This document shows positions 44,020 through 44,026 of a stretch of 44,026 nt of DNA, in pieces; the stretch's first letter is position 1, and each line of letters opens with the position of its first letter. This DNA is from Muribaculaceae bacterium (lineage in GTDB: Bacteria > Bacteroidota > Bacteroidia > Bacteroidales > Muribaculaceae), in contig JAFYNZ010000012.1 in assembly GCA_017547845.1 (NCBI GenBank), forward strand, positions 1-44,026, written 5' to 3'. The notes under the pieces were generated by a model. That model was given only the letters and a program-made list of their open reading frames with translations. It was not told the DNA's origin and did not search any database. The position numbers and the translations under genes were made by a program.

Positions 44020-44026
44020 TGTTGCA

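Noticed and set aside
1-44026. tRNA or rRNA genes
   Set aside because: No cloverleaf or rRNA-like segment was noticed in any intergenic stretch; small RNAs could be missed by eye.

Overview
The window looks like a chromosomal segment from a Bacteroidota gut-type bacterium, most likely order Bacteroidales (Muribaculaceae-like is my best guess, not provable here). Reasons: a Bacteroidales-type promoter, TTTG - 19/20 bp - TAnnTTTG, recurs in front of at least nine genes on both strands; there is a complete Na+-translocating NQR operon, cytochrome bd with a DUF4492 subunit, a TamL-type Omp85 lipoprotein, an S16 protein with a long Ala/Glu/Lys tail, an exbB-exbD-exbD-tonB cluster, a BspA-type leucine-rich repeat protein and T9SS-like C-terminal tails. 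No rRNA, tRNA, CRISPR, phage or transposase gene was seen.

Layout. 1-4.0 kb: the end of a secreted beta-repeat protein, then a lipoprotein made of four tandem SUMF1/FGE-like domains. 4.0-4.85 kb: a four-helix-bundle gene bracketed by ATAGAT-rich arrays in inverted orientation. 4.86-7.05 kb (minus): a MurU-like nucleotidyltransferase translationally coupled to an aminosugar-kinase-like/RapZ-C fusion. 7.2-8.5 kb: pgk. 8.86-15.2 kb: exbB, two exbD, tonB, a small membrane protein, a PstS-like lipoprotein and a TPR protein. 15.4-21.2 kb: nqrABCDEF. 21.3-27.7 kb (minus): purL, a BamE-like lipoprotein and a MurB/metallo-beta-lactamase-fold fusion. 27.9-29.6 kb (minus): rpsP and a leucine-rich repeat protein. 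29.8-33.1 kb: prfA, pyrF and an MFS transporter. 33.3-34.7 kb: an orphan streptopain-propeptide-like protein and a small membrane protein. 34.8-40.3 kb (minus): an MBL hydrolase, an outer-membrane barrel, a HAD phosphatase, tamL and an acyl-ACP thioesterase. 40.36-40.73 kb: a 112-bp tandem structured repeat followed by an ATAG-rich tract. 40.9-43.8 kb: DUF4492-cydA-cydB, then terminators and a promoter facing out of the window.

How the genes fit together. Much of the window is housekeeping for the envelope and energy metabolism. NQR makes a sodium gradient from NADH and feeds quinol to cytochrome bd. The ExbB/ExbD/TonB system powers outer-membrane uptake. TamL serves outer-membrane assembly. 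MurB (de novo) and the kinase plus MurU-like pair (salvage) are two possible routes to UDP-MurNAc. The parts most worth a second look are the two gene fusions, the four-domain SUMF1 lipoprotein, the array-bracketed four-helix-bundle gene and the 112-bp structured repeat.
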